The notes: a model not told the origin generated them from the letters alone. 64,000 nucleotides of DNA from Saxidomus purpurata (GCA_022818135.1 JAFMSR010000003.1:11004251-11068250), one strand, 5' to 3'; positions 1 to 11,300 are shown, counted from the first letter of the stretch. Numbers and translations: made by a program.

Positions 1-7
1 ATTCTAC

Positions 8-147
8 CTGTCAGAATGAGCTTGAACCGGTGCTCTATATGTATGTTTTACAGCTCTGAATTTCTCTACCGTACTTCTACATTTTTGATCAACATCACTG
101 ACATCAATTATAGACGCCGCATAGTAAAACTGGCATGAGCTTCGAAC
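8..147 (-). CDS. Candidate internal exon (phase 0 to 2), unknown domain
   Basis: The acceptor follows a pyrimidine-rich tract (CCTTTCTTTCAG) and the donor is CAG|GTAGAA. The 140 nt between them are open in the frame that continues the exon at 2753-2952, which ends in phase 0. The peptide begins VRSSCQFYY, contains DVDQKC, and ends near APVQAHSD; it has two cysteines and no hydrophobic segment. I do not recognise a family. The support is splice-site quality and frame agreement with the upstream exon. The next exon would lie beyond the left edge. Confidence 0.4.
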
Positions 148-1249
148 CTGAAAGAAAGGATACTTAACACAATAATTTTAAATATATTTTTATAACTTCA
201 CACCCTGTTCCGCTTTTCCACAGTACATAACGTTACTCTACCTTCCACTTTCGATCAATTATCAAGAAACCTTCCGTTAGATAAAAGCGAAACAATACCA
301 TTGAAGCATTGAGGCATTAACATTAAAATGAAAATTAACACAAAAGCTCAATATCTAAATCAAAGCACTGAAGGTACTAAGGGGGAGTCTAAAACTGACG
401 GAAGATACAATGTAATCATGTCTCATTTTCATCTCAATCTTAATTTCAAAACTTACTAGAAAATATATAAGTAGAAAGTATATATTTATATAAAGCAAAT
501 GCAACAGATCAAGTGAAAGCCTTTGTTATGCAATCTGATCAATACGGAAAGCCTCTCAAGGAGCAGAAATACAATTTGGCATAGAGTAGGCGCGCTAGCA
601 GAAGCGCCAGTACTGCTATTTCTTTAACATTCGATTGTAAAACCCGCCTGTCAACACATTGTAATCTATAGGTTAAGAACTTTAAAAAGTTACATAATGT
701 TTGAAAACAAAGAAATATTTGAATGTCATCTCTACAGTCATAATAAACTCTATTTGATGGCATGACAAATGTAGTACATGAAAGTTTCCAAATACCAGAA
801 ACAAGTGAGTGAGATCATTTATGTGAAAACATGTGAACAATCAACTGTTATTTTCACTGTCAATTCAAACAAGAAAAATCAGCCCTTTTTAATGACTGCA
901 TATTTTGCAAAGTGTTCTAAGATAAGTTATTGTTCAATTGCTAGGTTTTTGCCAATAGAAATGCCTGGCATATTGTATAAATGTATATTAGTGCTTGAAA
1001 TTAGGTTTGTTACTGCTATAGCTACTTTAAAGTGCTGGTCTGACGTTAAAAGTGGCCACCTCGTTGATGGTTTGAGTCACCACTTACATGGGGCTTTATC
1101 ATGTCTGCAGGGACCTCAGCTCACCAAGCCCATTTACTCGCCTTTAACGACACACACTGGGCCAGTGGTTGCAACTCTTGCACCTACGCACTAGCCCCCA
1201 AACACAGACGTACACAACATTTTGATAAAGAAGGACAAAATGACATTAC
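148..1249. other. Non-coding stretch (probable intron)
   Basis: AT-rich sequence without a supportable exon. A plus-strand open frame of about 138 codons at 778-1194 has no recognisable domain and runs into a GC-richer segment (about 1030-1200) that looks like repeat-derived DNA. I see nothing else. Confidence 0.5.
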
Positions 1250-2460
1250 CAACAAGAGCTGTCCCTCCCAAGTGACGAATGCCCCCGAAAGAGGTGCCTC
1301 ACAGTCTGTGTCCTCTCCATGTGCTCAATAAATGTGCTATGTAATTTTAAAATCCTTCCATGCTGACAGAGTAATCTGCTACGTATTCCATTACTTTAAA
1401 CACTAAGTGTGCCTTGACCTTTGAGGTAGGGACTTGGGTCTTGAACGCGACACATCCGCTTGATGTGCTAGACATTTGTGCACAGTTTTTTAAAATCCTT
1501 CAAAGCATAATAAAGTTATAGTCGGACACAAATGTATGCATATCGGATTCCATTCCTATAAACTCTAAGTGTGCCTTGACCTTTGTGGTGGGATGTGGGT
1601 CATGCACGCGAACGTCGTCTTGATGTGCTAGACATTTGTGCCAAATTTTTTAAAATCCTTCAAGGCATGACAAAGTTACAGTCCGGCCGAATGTGTGCAT
1701 ATATGCTTATGTAGAGGAATCCATTACCTTCAAACTCTAAGTATGACCTTGACCTTTGAGCTAGGGACTGGGTCTTGCAGCGACACGTCGTCTTGATGTG
1801 CTTGACTTTGTTCAAGTTTTTTAAAATCCTTCAAGGCATGACAAAGTTACGTCCGGACCGAATGTGTGCTATATGCTTATATAGAGGAATCCATTCCTTC
1901 AAACTCTAAGTATGACCTTGACCTTTGAGCTAGGGACGTGGGTCTTGCACGCGACCGTCGTCTTGATGTGCTAGACTTTGTGCCAAGTTTTTTAAAATCC
2001 TTCAATGCATGACAAAGTTACGTCGGACGAATGTGTGCAATATGCTTATATGGAGGAATCCATTACCTTCAAACTCTAAGTATGACCTTGACCTTTGAGC
2101 TAGGGACGTGGGTCTTGCAGCGACACGTCGTCTTGATGTGCTAGACATGTGTACCTAGTTATTTTAAAATCCTTCAAGCAGCGTTACGTCCGGACACGAA
2201 TGTGTGCATATATAGAGGATTCCATACCTTCATATCCAAGTGTGACCTTCACCTTTGAGGTAGGGATGTGGGTCTTGCAGCGACACGTCGTCTTGATGTG
2301 CTAGACATGTGTGCCAAGTTTTTTAAAATCCTTCAAGCATGCAAAGTTAAGTCCGGACACGAATTTGTAAGTGGGGACGCACGGACGGACGGACAGACGG
2401 ACGGACGGACAGACGGTCGACGGACGACGGTGCGATTGCCACCCTCGGGGCAATAAAAGG
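1250..2460 (+). mobile_element. Pearl/Helentron-like non-autonomous element, family A
   Basis: The 5' end begins AACAAGAGCTGTC and is followed by AAGTGACGAATGCCCCCGA. The 3' end carries a GGAC/ACGG run (about 2375-2430) and finishes CCTCGGGGCAATAAAAGG. GCCCCCGA near the start and TCGGGGC near the end are inverted copies of each other, which defines both limits. Between them lie six core repeats (separate entry). A tandem core, an ACGG microsatellite and a short conserved tail are the known layout of bivalve pearl elements, and subterminal inverted repeats are typical of Helentron-derived elements. No open frame for a helicase or transposase is present. The assignment to Helentrons is inference. 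Confidence 0.7.
1375..2350 (+). repeat. Six tandem core repeats of about 160-170 bp
   Basis: The box (T)GACCTTGACCTTTGAG recurs at about 1409, 1571, 1741, 1910, 2080 and 2240, giving periods of 162, 170, 169, 170 and 160. Each unit also has TCGTCTTGATGTGCTAGAC, TTTTTTAAAATCCTTCAA and GGACACGAATGTGTG. Units 3 to 5 are most alike. The last unit runs into the GGAC microsatellite. A related two-unit copy lies at 62220-62540. Confidence 0.85.
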
Positions 2461-2752
2461 AAATTTTTGTCTAAAATGAAGTATCAAAATTGAAACAAAT
2501 AAGATTGGAAAGTTTACAGGTAATTACGGTTAAATGTTATATGGGCTAAACAAAAGACATTCCTTGATGACAAATTAGAGAGCAAAACGCACTTTTGTCC
2601 TTTATGGCATATGTGTATTTGTTTTGTACTTTTATGTCCACTTTGTGCTTACGCCTGTGCTTGTGTGTCTCTCTCTCTGCGTTCACGCCTGTGGTTGCGT
2701 GTGTGCGACTAAAGCATCCCTTGTATTGTAACTAAGAAAGTGAAACACTTAC

Positions 2753-2952
2753 CTCAAGGTCACAGTTGTAGTGATCTCTGTAGATTATACTTTGCAATTT
2801 AGTGTCGTTGAACTGTAGATATTTGTCTGTAAATGAGCTTGTATACAGTAGGCCTTTATCATTGTTGAAATCTAGGTCCATATTTCGGATTGACATTTTC
2901 ATAATTCCAGATGTTTTCATCGAAGAAAAATCGCAGAACACAGTTATGTTCT
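2753..2952 (-). CDS. Candidate internal exon (phase 1 to 0), second half of a FReD-like start or Ig-like segment
   Basis: The acceptor is TTCTTTACAG and the donor CTTGAG|GTAAGT, both strong. The 200 nt are open in one frame. The peptide has NITVFCDFSSM near its start and YNCDLE at its end, with the two cysteines about 58 residues apart. Two readings are possible. The VFCDF motif fits the second conserved cysteine of the fibrinogen-related start (pattern SC...G...Y.I...V.CD), whose first half would be the CEQWW...GYR segment of exon 17203-17385. Alternatively the C...YxC spacing fits an Ig-like fold. The entry phase matches the exit phase of 17203-17385. Function is unknown beyond an extracellular, disulfide-bonded character. 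Confidence 0.5.
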
Positions 2953-3984
2953 CTGTAAAGAAAATGCAAATTGATTACTTTAATGACGTCAAAATCGTGT
3001 TTATAATCATTGTATATTAATCACTGGTATTATACCCCCTGAGACGAAGTATATGTGGCTTTATTGGAATCATGCACACCCGTCAAGATTAATTCAACAG
3101 CCGATTTGCAAAATACCAATTTTAACTAAATATCACTTACAGAGAGTCCGTACATTTGAACCTTCACCTTATCACGAGTCAGTAGTTGTGTGCGTACGTA
3201 CGTACATCTCTATAATAATGTGTTGTTTCTTTAATCTGTGAAAGCATCTTTGTAATAGTTTGTCTTACACTGCGATATAATGAGGATAAAAAATTATTCG
3301 GAGCTACATTATTAAAAAATATAAAAACTGAAAGTGTAGAGTGATATTTACATCATTTTCGAAAAGGTATTAATTCCAACTAAGTAATCATGTCCTGTAT
3401 ATATTCTCGTTGGGCTTTTACATTTATTCCTTATTTAGTTGTCTTACATTTGTACTAAGAGTAATTTGTGTATTTCCCCCGGACTGTACGATAGGAATCA
3501 AAACAATAATTCATATACTCTACGCATCATCAAACATTTTATACTTCTCAAATGTCCAATGATATACAATTTTGGTATACATGTGCCTAAACATTGATCA
3601 AATCTTACCTACCTGTGTATTCTTATGTTCTTATCTTCTATAAATGAAAGCATTAGGGTTCTTTAGTATATAAAACATACCACAGTGACCCTATAGACTG
3701 ACACACTAAAAATAGAATCTATATTTTTAGGTGTGTCCAGTCAATTTCTTGAATTGACAAAACTCATACTTTATTACATAATCGACGGTTTAAAGGGGTA
3801 AAAACAACAACTAGCAGATCATTTACTCGAAACGTTTAAAACGAGTTAGTCATACGTAAAATCTGAAATAATGCAATTATTAAGAGTGACATATATTCAA
3901 GTATTTCGTTTGTGCACAAAAGCAGTATAATAAATTGATATCCGCCAAAGAATTATGAAACAAGGGTTATTAACGTTTTACTCA
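2953..3984. other. Non-coding AT-rich stretch
   Basis: Probable intron. A short ACGT run lies near 3190-3205. No exon, tRNA or repeat boundary could be supported. Confidence 0.5.
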
Positions 3985-4307
3985 GGTCACACCAATTTGA
4001 TTAATAGTTTTTCGGATTTTTTCTCTAAAAAAATGGGGCGGGCGAGCGAAATTTTTATTTTTATTTTATTTTTAACTTCTCAAATTTTCACAGGTTGCGA
4101 GTACTTTTTTTAATTTTTGTTATTTACTTTTCGAAATTCCACATGCGGTGGGCACTTTTTTAAATATTCTTTATTTAGTTTTTGAAATTTCACATGCGGC
4201 GGGCACTTTTTTAATTTGATGTTTTGACCTTTTTTACTTCTCAAAATTAGAAGGTCCCATGTCAGAAATAAATCACACAATTATATCCTATCTTTGTATG
4301 TAATTAT

Positions 4308-5020
4308 AACAAGAGCTGTCAGTAGTGCTTGCCATTAAAACAAAATGTTCGCAGTACAAAAATCTAAAGGATCTGTATAAACAAGGGTCACAAGTAGCAC
4401 GATAGTAAGTCAAGAGTTATCAAACCTAATTGTTTACTACATTTTTAAATTAATACAAGTAGTTGCACACAAGACTTCAACTAGGAATTTTAAGTACAAA
4501 TCAAGAAACATGTTCACAGAGTTATCTTCCCTTGCTTACAGCTAGGTGTCATAAGTATTCCAACTTTCAAAGTAATCTCTCAAACGGTCAAGTCAACAAG
4601 TGGACAAGAATGAAAATTTTAACTGAGTTTTTAAGTCGAAAAGGGCCATAATTCAAATGAAATCATAGACATAGTTACCTTCTCCTGCCTATATATGTTT
4701 GGGGATCATGATGGTAAATAAGTATTCCAACTTTCTAAGTTATATCTCAAACAGTTTAGTTAAAAGTTGACTGGTACAAAAAACTTAAACGAGGTTCTAA
4801 GTCGACAAAGGGCCTTAATTTAAAAAAAGTCTTTGACAGAGTTACCTTCTCTTGCCTACAGATTGGGGTATTGATTTAAAAAATGTATTCCAAGATTAAC
4901 AGCAATACTTCAAAGGATTAAGTTAACAAGTGGATTTTACCCATATTCAATGTATTTTCCAAGTCAAAAAGGGGCATAATTCTGACAAAAACCTTCACAG
5001 AGTTATGTACTCTTGTCTGT
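4308..5020 (+). mobile_element. Nested pearl-like element with ~165-bp core repeats, 3' end unclear
   Basis: Starts AACAAGAGCTGTCAGTAGTG, the chassis start shared with other elements here. TATTCCAA plus a CAAAGTAATCTCTCAAA-type block recurs at about 4556, 4723 and 4885 (period ~165), with GGGCCATAATTC-like boxes between. The usual ACGG run and TAAAAG tail are not found; the copy may be truncated near 5020-5110. The first 30 bp resemble the element at 19888, which also has GTGCTTGCC. Confidence 0.5.
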
Positions 5021-5168
5021 GGATGGAGGTAGAGTACACGGGTTTTTTTCTAATTGTCACCCATCACCGCGACGTCCAGCCGTCATGTCCACGCAAAGTT
5101 GCGCCCCAGAATCACCCGTCGACCTAATTAGACATAAAATTAGATATAAAAGAAAGCATAATTCGCAA

Positions 5169-5300
5169 CAAAGAGAGGTCTCACAACTGAACTTGGCCGG
5201 ATACAGAATATAGCCGACGGTTGTTTTGTTTTGAAAAGAGAGGTCTCACAACTGAACCTTGCGGGACACCAAATATAGTCGACGGTAGTTTTGTTTTAAA
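5169..5300 (+). repeat. Tandem duplication, two copies of about 66 bp
   Basis: AGAGAGGTCTCACAACTGAA occurs at about 5172 and 5238. Each copy continues through a CCGG/GCGGG variant, AATATAG, CGACGGT and GTTTTGTTTT. The copies differ by a few substitutions and lie inside the 3985-6362 element. Confidence 0.75.
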
Positions 5301-5564
5301 TTTTTTTTTTGCTTTTAAAAATTAACGAACTTGGGATAATAGTTATTATAATAATTAAAATATTAACGCACTTTCGATGCATTGCCTGTCGACTTTCATA
5401 ACACGAGAGACACTCAAAATCCCCTCAGTCAAAACACAACTATGCATATTCGCTCAAATTTAACAGTTATCCTTCAGAAGTAACTGTGTCAAACAGCTTG
5501 GGTTTGCAAACAATTTTAGAATCGTTTTGAGTTAAATTTGTCATCCTTCATTACAGGCAATTTT

Positions 5565-6095
5565 TGTCACACCCACCGCGAGTGACAAAAAGCAAGTTGG
5601 TAATAAAAAGATTGACCAATTATGACATATTGTTTACGTGGATAATTATTGTAAATCTACATAAACGTGATAAATATTTTTAGTTCAGGTAGGAAAGAAT
5701 ACGTTTTGAAACAATTATATTGAAAAATAACGATTTTCACGCAGTGATACTCTAGCGGCGATTCACCACGAAAATACCGCGGCGGCGATGTGTGCTAATA
5801 ATAAAGAGACGCACAACCACCGTCTACCTTGGATAAGAATTACAAAGTATTTTCTAGAAATTTTGTACTTCAATAAATATAATTAAATAGTTGTCAAATA
5901 CTTTATTTAAGCCGAGTTTGTCACCGCGAATCACCAATGAATCACTGCGACCGCATATTTCAGCGCATCGTAAGTGGTCACGGTGAAAATTTCAGTGACC
6001 AAAACGTTTTCAGAGTGACCACGTCACCGTGTCTGGTCACCTGGAATCTATTTTTGACGCGGTGACCGGGTGACAATTGGAAAGATCACCTTGCG
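5565..6095. other. Cluster of GTCACC / GGTGAC words
   Basis: GTCAC or GTGAC words occur about fourteen times here, densest at 5923-6095 (for example GTGACCACGTCACCGTG and GCGGTGACCGGGTGAC). They occur in both orientations. The segment is richer in CpG than its flanks. It is either the degenerate palindromic core of the enclosing element or a binding-site cluster; nothing here decides between them. Confidence 0.4.
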
Positions 6096-6534
6096 TGTAC
6101 TGTGATATACAGCTGATCTACCGAATGATTTTCGCTACCGGAAATCGTGTTGTTACGCGAACGCTTGAATTTAAGACAGTTGTAACAAAAAGAGTTTGAA
6201 ATGAACCGAAAGTACCTGAAATTAGCGACGATTTTTAGCGCTGCGCAAAAAATAAAATTTGATTTCTGACGGACATGCGGCGGGGTATTTTTTTTTATTT
6301 TCCACTTTAGGATTTTGAAGTAGCGGGAAATCCGACGAACTATTAATCAAATTGGTGTGGCCTTAGCTACAACATGCTATTTTCACAGAAATTTACTGGA
6401 TTTTTTTATTGAAACTTTGAGATTTTGATGCATAATGTTTTGAGGTTATATAAATTGCTCCCAGTTTTTTGGTTTGCCTGTTTAACTACCAAAACCATAA
6501 AATATGGAAAGTAATATGCACATTAATTCTTTAA

Positions 6535-6660
6535 ACTATGTGTTTGACTTTAAAACCTATAGTTTAACACCTCTAAAGCCATAGTTTCATATGCCGTTTG
6601 CACAAAAATTCTTAAACCGTGGTTTGATGTATTGAACCGCAGTTTTAGGACTGTGAATGA
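6535..6660 (+). repeat. TTTAAACC-motif repeat, copy 1
   Basis: Short motifs of the type TTAAACCNTGGTTT / TAGTTTAACAC recur every 20-30 bp, with a CCGTTTGCAC box in the middle. The same order of motifs is found at 7850-8045 (same orientation) and at 12468-12680 and 16934-17060 (opposite orientation). Confidence 0.6.
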
Positions 6661-6914
6661 TGTTGGATGCCATAAAATTATTTTAGAATTTCTTGAAACT
6701 TTGTCTGTTAATTTTCCACAATTTTCTTTTGTTAGCAATTAGAACTATTTACGATCGTTTTCATAACTTGCGTATGGGTTATTCCTACAATATTCTTAAA
6801 AAAATATCACAAAATTTGATGGGCTATTTCCGTAATGTGACTTAGACAGTTTTTATCTAACCATTAAAGCAGTTTTCGATCATTCATCACCATTCATACG
6901 TAAGATTTACGAGC

Positions 6915-7270
6915 ATTACATCTTTACAGCACTCGAAAATCAGTCTACTCATTTAAGAAATACAAGAGTTACAATCCTTGAATTGCTATGATTTGGTCAA
7001 AATAGTCTTGTACACCCTCTTACTTTAAAAGTTTACATCTATTCAACAGCAGGCATAGAGAAAATGTTTATTGGCATAGTATCTTTACAGATCCCAATAA
7101 CTAGCTTGATCATTTAAAGAATGCTAAAGTTTCAGCTCTAGAATTGCTGAAATTTAGTCAAAATAGCATTGTCCGCATTCTTACTTAAACAGTTCTTACA
7201 TTTGTATCCATTCTACACTACACATGGAGAAAATATTTATTGGCATACTATCTTTACAACTCTCGATCAC
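6915..7270 (+). repeat. Two to three tandem units of about 165 bp
   Basis: TCTTTACA followed by a TCGAAAATCAGTCT / CCCAATAACTAGCTTG variant recurs at about 6919, 7082 and 7251. The blocks GAATTGCTGAAATTTAGTC and GAGAAAATATTTATTGGCAT also recur. This is a degenerate tandem array between two TTTAAACC-motif copies. Confidence 0.6.
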
Positions 7271-7849
7271 TAGTCTGGTTTGTCACCGAAAGAAAACAGA
7301 AATCAAAAATATACAAATATACATGCAATAGAGAGAGGGACAACTTTTGTTACAGCGAGTGTCATATTCGGGTCGATAAAGTCATGCATAAGTTAAAACA
7401 ACAACAACTACTTCTGGTATTCACAAATTTGAATATATTTCGATATTTTTCCGAAATGATTTTTGCAAGAGACACAGGTGTATATTTTATTGAAAGCGCG
7501 ACACCTTGTATGATTTTTTATACCTTATAGAAATCGAAAAATGACTGTATTTTTTTTATATAAACCTGTTGTTGAGGGTATCTTTATTTTTGAAGCAAAA
7601 TTTGAGAAAAATGTTAATATTTTTTAATTTTTTATCCTTAATAGCCATAATGGCAATATTAACATTAAGTTCTTAATACTTTTATTAATATGGGTTACTA
7701 TGAGCTTTTCAGGATATTTTCAACCTTTATTTATAAGTGAACTATTGAAAACGAAAAAGTAGAATTTATAAAACCAATGAGATTTATGTCTTTTACGACA
7801 TACGCCAGTTTCTGTTTACGGCAAAAATCGTGATTTTATATATTCCATG
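7271..7849. other. Non-coding AT-rich stretch
   Basis: No exon or repeat boundary could be supported. The 96-codon open frame at 7240-7530 has no domain and overlaps the tandem array. Confidence 0.4.
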
Positions 7850-8045
7850 TACACTTTAAACCGTGGTTAAACCGTTAACACTTTAATCTGGGGTTTACGT
7901 GCAAAGTGCACTATAATTCAGTTAACTCTTAAACATGTAGTTTAGCACATCTTAAACCCATAGTTTCAAGTGCCGTTTGCACTATAAAATCTTAAACCGT
8001 TGTTTGAAGTCTTAAACCTTAGTTTAAAGTCTGATAAACCCGTAA
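7850..8045 (+). repeat. TTTAAACC-motif repeat, copy 2 (longest)
   Basis: Contains about eight degenerate copies of TTAAACCNNNGTTTA-like words, and the GTGCCGTTTGCACTATAAAA box shared with copies at 6535 and 12468. The motifs are themselves near-palindromic, so the block could bind a dimeric factor or be the body of a short interspersed element. Confidence 0.65.
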
Positions 8046-8352
8046 GAGACAACCAAATTAGCAAAAACTACGGCTTAAAGTTTCACGACGGGCTAACTGC
8101 AATGTTGTACTACATTGACGCACAACTATAAGACATGTTGGAATCTTTTGAATTTTGCGATTTCAATGTCATGTCGGATATATATTATAAGCAACTCTTG
8201 GTTCATTATCTATTTGTATGTTTGTATTACTTTCAAAAGAAAATTTAAATCGCTATATCCAAGAAACAGTGATCTAAAATCAAGACCCTCATTAAAAAAT
8301 GATGTTCACAAAGAATGGAAATTATTTTTGTTGTAATAAAGTTCATATGACT

Positions 8353-8801
8353 TTAAAGCGACTGCACTCCAAATTCTTAGTAAATTTTAAAGTTTTGGTA
8401 AAATCAATATATATTCAATTTGTCAGCATCAAGATTATTTTCTTTGTGTAAGAGCTAAAAATAAAGGTAGAAAAAAAATATTTACCCGAGCCAGGTTTTG
8501 AACTCAGATCTTTCTGCTTACAAAAAATTTACAGCGGCTTAACCTACTACACTACGGAGTCAGCTGATTTGATGCGAGTTAAAAATATTGATATACCAAA
8601 GAGCCCACCCCGTTAGTCACGGGGTGATATATTCTACAATAAAAGTAAGCAAAACAACACATTTTAATAGTTTCTTTGTTAGAAAACTTGTCACGTTATC
8701 ATAATACAATGCCCCTGATACAGTAATGACAATTGTTTTCTTGAAATTGAAAATTTTCTTTTTTTAGCGTAACTTGTCCATCTGGAGTGCAGTCGCTTTA
8801 A
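8353..8801. mobile_element. TTAA-type MITE with internal tRNA-like segment
   Basis: TTAA-AGCGACTGCACTCCA at 8353 is mirrored exactly by TGGAGTGCAGTCGCT-TTAA ending at 8801. TIRs of 15 bp plus a TTAA at both ends fit the piggyBac-type target preference, although no transposase is present. The element is 449 bp. Inside it are a tRNA-like module (separate entry) and a short perfect hairpin near 8607-8628 (CCCCGT...ACGGGG). Confidence 0.7.
8478..8575 (-). pseudogene. tRNA-like pseudogene / SINE-like promoter module
   Basis: On the minus strand a TAGTGTAGTAGGTTAAG A-box-like segment is followed after about 40 nt by GAGTTCAAAACC, a B-box-like segment, and then CTGGCTCGG. Stems are imperfect and the spacing is long, so this is not a working tRNA gene; it looks like a pol III module carried in the MITE. 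Confidence 0.45.
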
Positions 8802-9532
8802 CAATCTGCCACCCAGACCTATAACATATTGTTGTAAAAACAATGAAAGAATGTTCTTGCACTTAATATCTTGATTGTATTGGATTTTTTGTTTAAACTG
8901 TAGTACTTACTTGTGATGTATTAATTTGTGCTACGTTTTTGACAATTTACAATATTTCCTTATAATTTTCCAAAGTAAAATAAGATAATTTGGTTACCCG
9001 CTCCTAGTCTAATAGGAGTCAGTATATAAGCATACTAAATTTCCTGTAATTTCAGTGTATTGATCGATAAAAGACATGTGTTCACATCGATCGGATTTGA
9101 TTTGATAATCTGAGTATATATATATCATTTTTGCGGTTAACACAGTTGTTTAGTTGATGTTCCATTATGATCAAATATACCAAACTCCTTGAATAGTACT
9201 TGTATATCAAAAACAAACATTACATAGAAATAAAAGGCAGGTAAAGTAAACACAATGTTTTAGACAAGACATAGTAGTTATTTTTCTGCACGTGCATTTG
9301 TGTATGTGTCACAGGGACAATACGTCTGTGCCAGAGTGTATGTTATTGTCTATGTGTAGTGTTGTTGTTTGTGTCTCTAATTTGTATGTATATGTTCTTG
9401 TCCTCTTTTTACTATGCTCTTTTATCTTCTCATTATTCATATCATTAGTCATATCATTTTCCATCTCATAACTAAGGTGACGGGCCTCACTCACTTTCAT
9501 CTGACGATAATCACGTGCACCTATGCGCCTGC

Positions 9533-9825
9533 GCACTGATAATAGAGATTCTAAAGGCGAGAGCCGTGTTTTTCTTTTTCTCTCTGAGAAATTGCCATTG
9601 TTTTAGTGCCTGCGTGTATTTACAGGTAAAATATGATTGTCAGTAACTCATTCATATTCATTGCATTCATGTCTATGTCGTATTATACACTTCGTGTGGA
9701 TTGTTTTTGCATTATTTTGATGCGTACTGATAACAGAAATTCTAAAGGCGAGAGCCGTGTCTTTCTTTTCTCCCTGAGAAATTACCATTGTTTCAGTGCC
9801 TGCGTGTATTTACAGGTACCATCCT
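9533..9825 (+). repeat. Direct duplication of about 95 bp, spaced 192 bp
   Basis: Two copies begin ACTGATAA at about 9533 and 9725, share AAAGGCGAGAGCCGTGT and TGCCTGCGTGTATTTACAGG, and differ at roughly one position in ten. They are separated by about 100 bp of unrelated DNA. No protein was recognised. Confidence 0.7.
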
Positions 9826-10824
9826 CACTCTCCTTCTCCCTAAATGAGAACTCACGAGTATCCGTGACATATGCAGTTCTATGTATAGTTTACCTAGGAA
9901 TAAAAGACAAAGAGCAAAGGTTCAATTAAGAAAATCCTTTAATCAGAAATTCTGTTTTTTTACTATCCTAATCAATATGCCGATGCATTGCAATGCGTCG
10001 AATGAGGATTTGTCGATTGAAATTTAGGCCTACTGTTATTCTCTAATTATGTCTAATGTGACTTTCTGGTTCAATAGTAAGCTTCATAATCTCAATACCT
10101 CAACACACACACACATACAATGAAAAATGAAAATGCCTTTACTGGTTTCTTTCTAATATAAGCTTATATATCTATATGTCTTCAGAAAGTATTTTGTATA
10201 TTCATAAGGTAAACTTATGACTAAAATAATATAAGAACAAAAGGCCGAGAAGTCTATAAACCCTCCTCGATGAATAATTTTTTCCGACCTATATTTCTAT
10301 TACGGTTAATTCAGAATTTAGTGCATTGTGAAACCATTCAGTATGTTAGCGGAAGCTGAATAGTAAACAAGAAAAAGCTGGATTCCCCCTATATCTATCA
10401 TATATTTTTTGTGGCCAAAGTAAGCTAAGGTGAGAGATTACAGTTGGACGAATAAACACAACTTGACATGTATCCTATAAAATAGTAGATGCTGGTATAC
10501 ATATTACTAAAAAACTAATATCATTAGCAACAAAATGTTAACAGGATCGTGGATGTTCCAATTAAATCCGTTGTCAAAATGACATAGTTATGAAAAGATC
10601 AGAACATTGTTGATAAAGCACATATTTCGTTGGTCGGGTAATGGAAAAAGAAAAAAAATCATTGGATTGAAACCGTATGAAAAAAAAAAATATGAAAACG
10701 CGATAGTGAAAACGGTCTACGGCACTTTTAGGGTTTGTAGATAGTTTTTTATACCGAGTGCTTCTATATAAATAGTACTAACAGCAGCGTTTGGGGCGTA
10801 GCGATTGTATAACGTTACCGTCTC
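9826..10824. other. Non-coding stretch
   Basis: AT-rich, with a short CA run at 10085-10096 and A-runs near 10650-10690. No supportable gene. Confidence 0.5.
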
Positions 10825-10890
10825 TATACCCTAGTGGTAGACCGTTTGCTTCTTGTGCTTGGTGTCGCGGATTCGATTCCCCGAGTTTGA
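10825..10890 (+). pseudogene. tRNA-like pseudogene
   Basis: CCTAGTGGTAGACCG resembles an A box and GGATTCGATTCCCCG a B box, at about tRNA spacing. The acceptor stem does not pair, so it is probably a SINE remnant or tRNA pseudogene. Confidence 0.35.
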
Positions 10891-11149
10891 TCTCGACGAT
10901 GACGACTTAATAAAATGTTGCTTTCACGAAGATAAAGAGAAGATTCTTGTTTCTTGGAACAGGTAATATAGAATTTGTCGTCACAAAAGGCCGTCGTAGC
11001 ACATGTTTTCTGTTAAATATGTGTATCGTCAAATAAAGCTTTTAGTGCATCATCGATAGTAAATTGTGAATGTGTTCTGGTAGGAATGTGCTTATAGTTT
11101 GTCATTTACGGCCAGATTACCCAACCATTGTTTCTTGCACGATCCAGAA

Positions 11150-11300
11150 CTACATGTAGATCCCTATCCTCCGAAAGAAAATGTCGTGTTTCTTACACAA
11201 AACATTTTCTGTAACAAGGCTCGAACCCATGACCCTAAATCTGTGAGAGGTTGCAGTGATTTCAAGTGAGCGACTGTAAATACTCGACTACGGATGCGGA
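11150..11300 (-). repeat. Dispersed repeat with B-box-like segment, copy 1
   Basis: The segment GGCTCGAACCCATGA...GAGAGGTTGCAGTGATTTCAA matches 37500-37590 (GGCTCGAATCCTAATGAGAGGTGGCAGCGATTTCAA-like, in pieces). On the minus strand GGGTTCGAGCC is B-box-like. It is probably a tRNA-derived interspersed repeat; the ends are not defined. Confidence 0.4.

Larger units (their letters stand above)
3985..6362. mobile_element. TIR-bounded element, about 2.4 kb, no transposase seen
   Basis: GGTCACACCAATTTGATTAA at 3985 is matched in inverse orientation by the segment ending ATTGGTGTGGCC at 6362. The similarity continues inward through AATAGTT and TCGGATTT, so the TIRs are about 35 bp. The interior holds poly-T-rich blocks with repeated CACATGCGGYGGGCAC, a nested pearl-like copy, a 66-bp tandem duplication, and a cluster of GTCACC/GGTGAC words. 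No clear target-site duplication or coding frame was seen. The superfamily is not determinable. Confidence 0.6.

Noticed and set aside
778..1194. 138-codon plus-strand open frame
   Set aside because: No recognisable domain. The C-terminal half lies in a repeat-like GC-rich segment next to element A, and there is no splice or promoter support.
2268..2456. Plus-strand open frame through the GGAC microsatellite (RTDGQTDGRTDG repeats)
   Set aside because: A translation of the tetranucleotide run at the end of element A. Similar readings occur at every ACGG run and are not genes.
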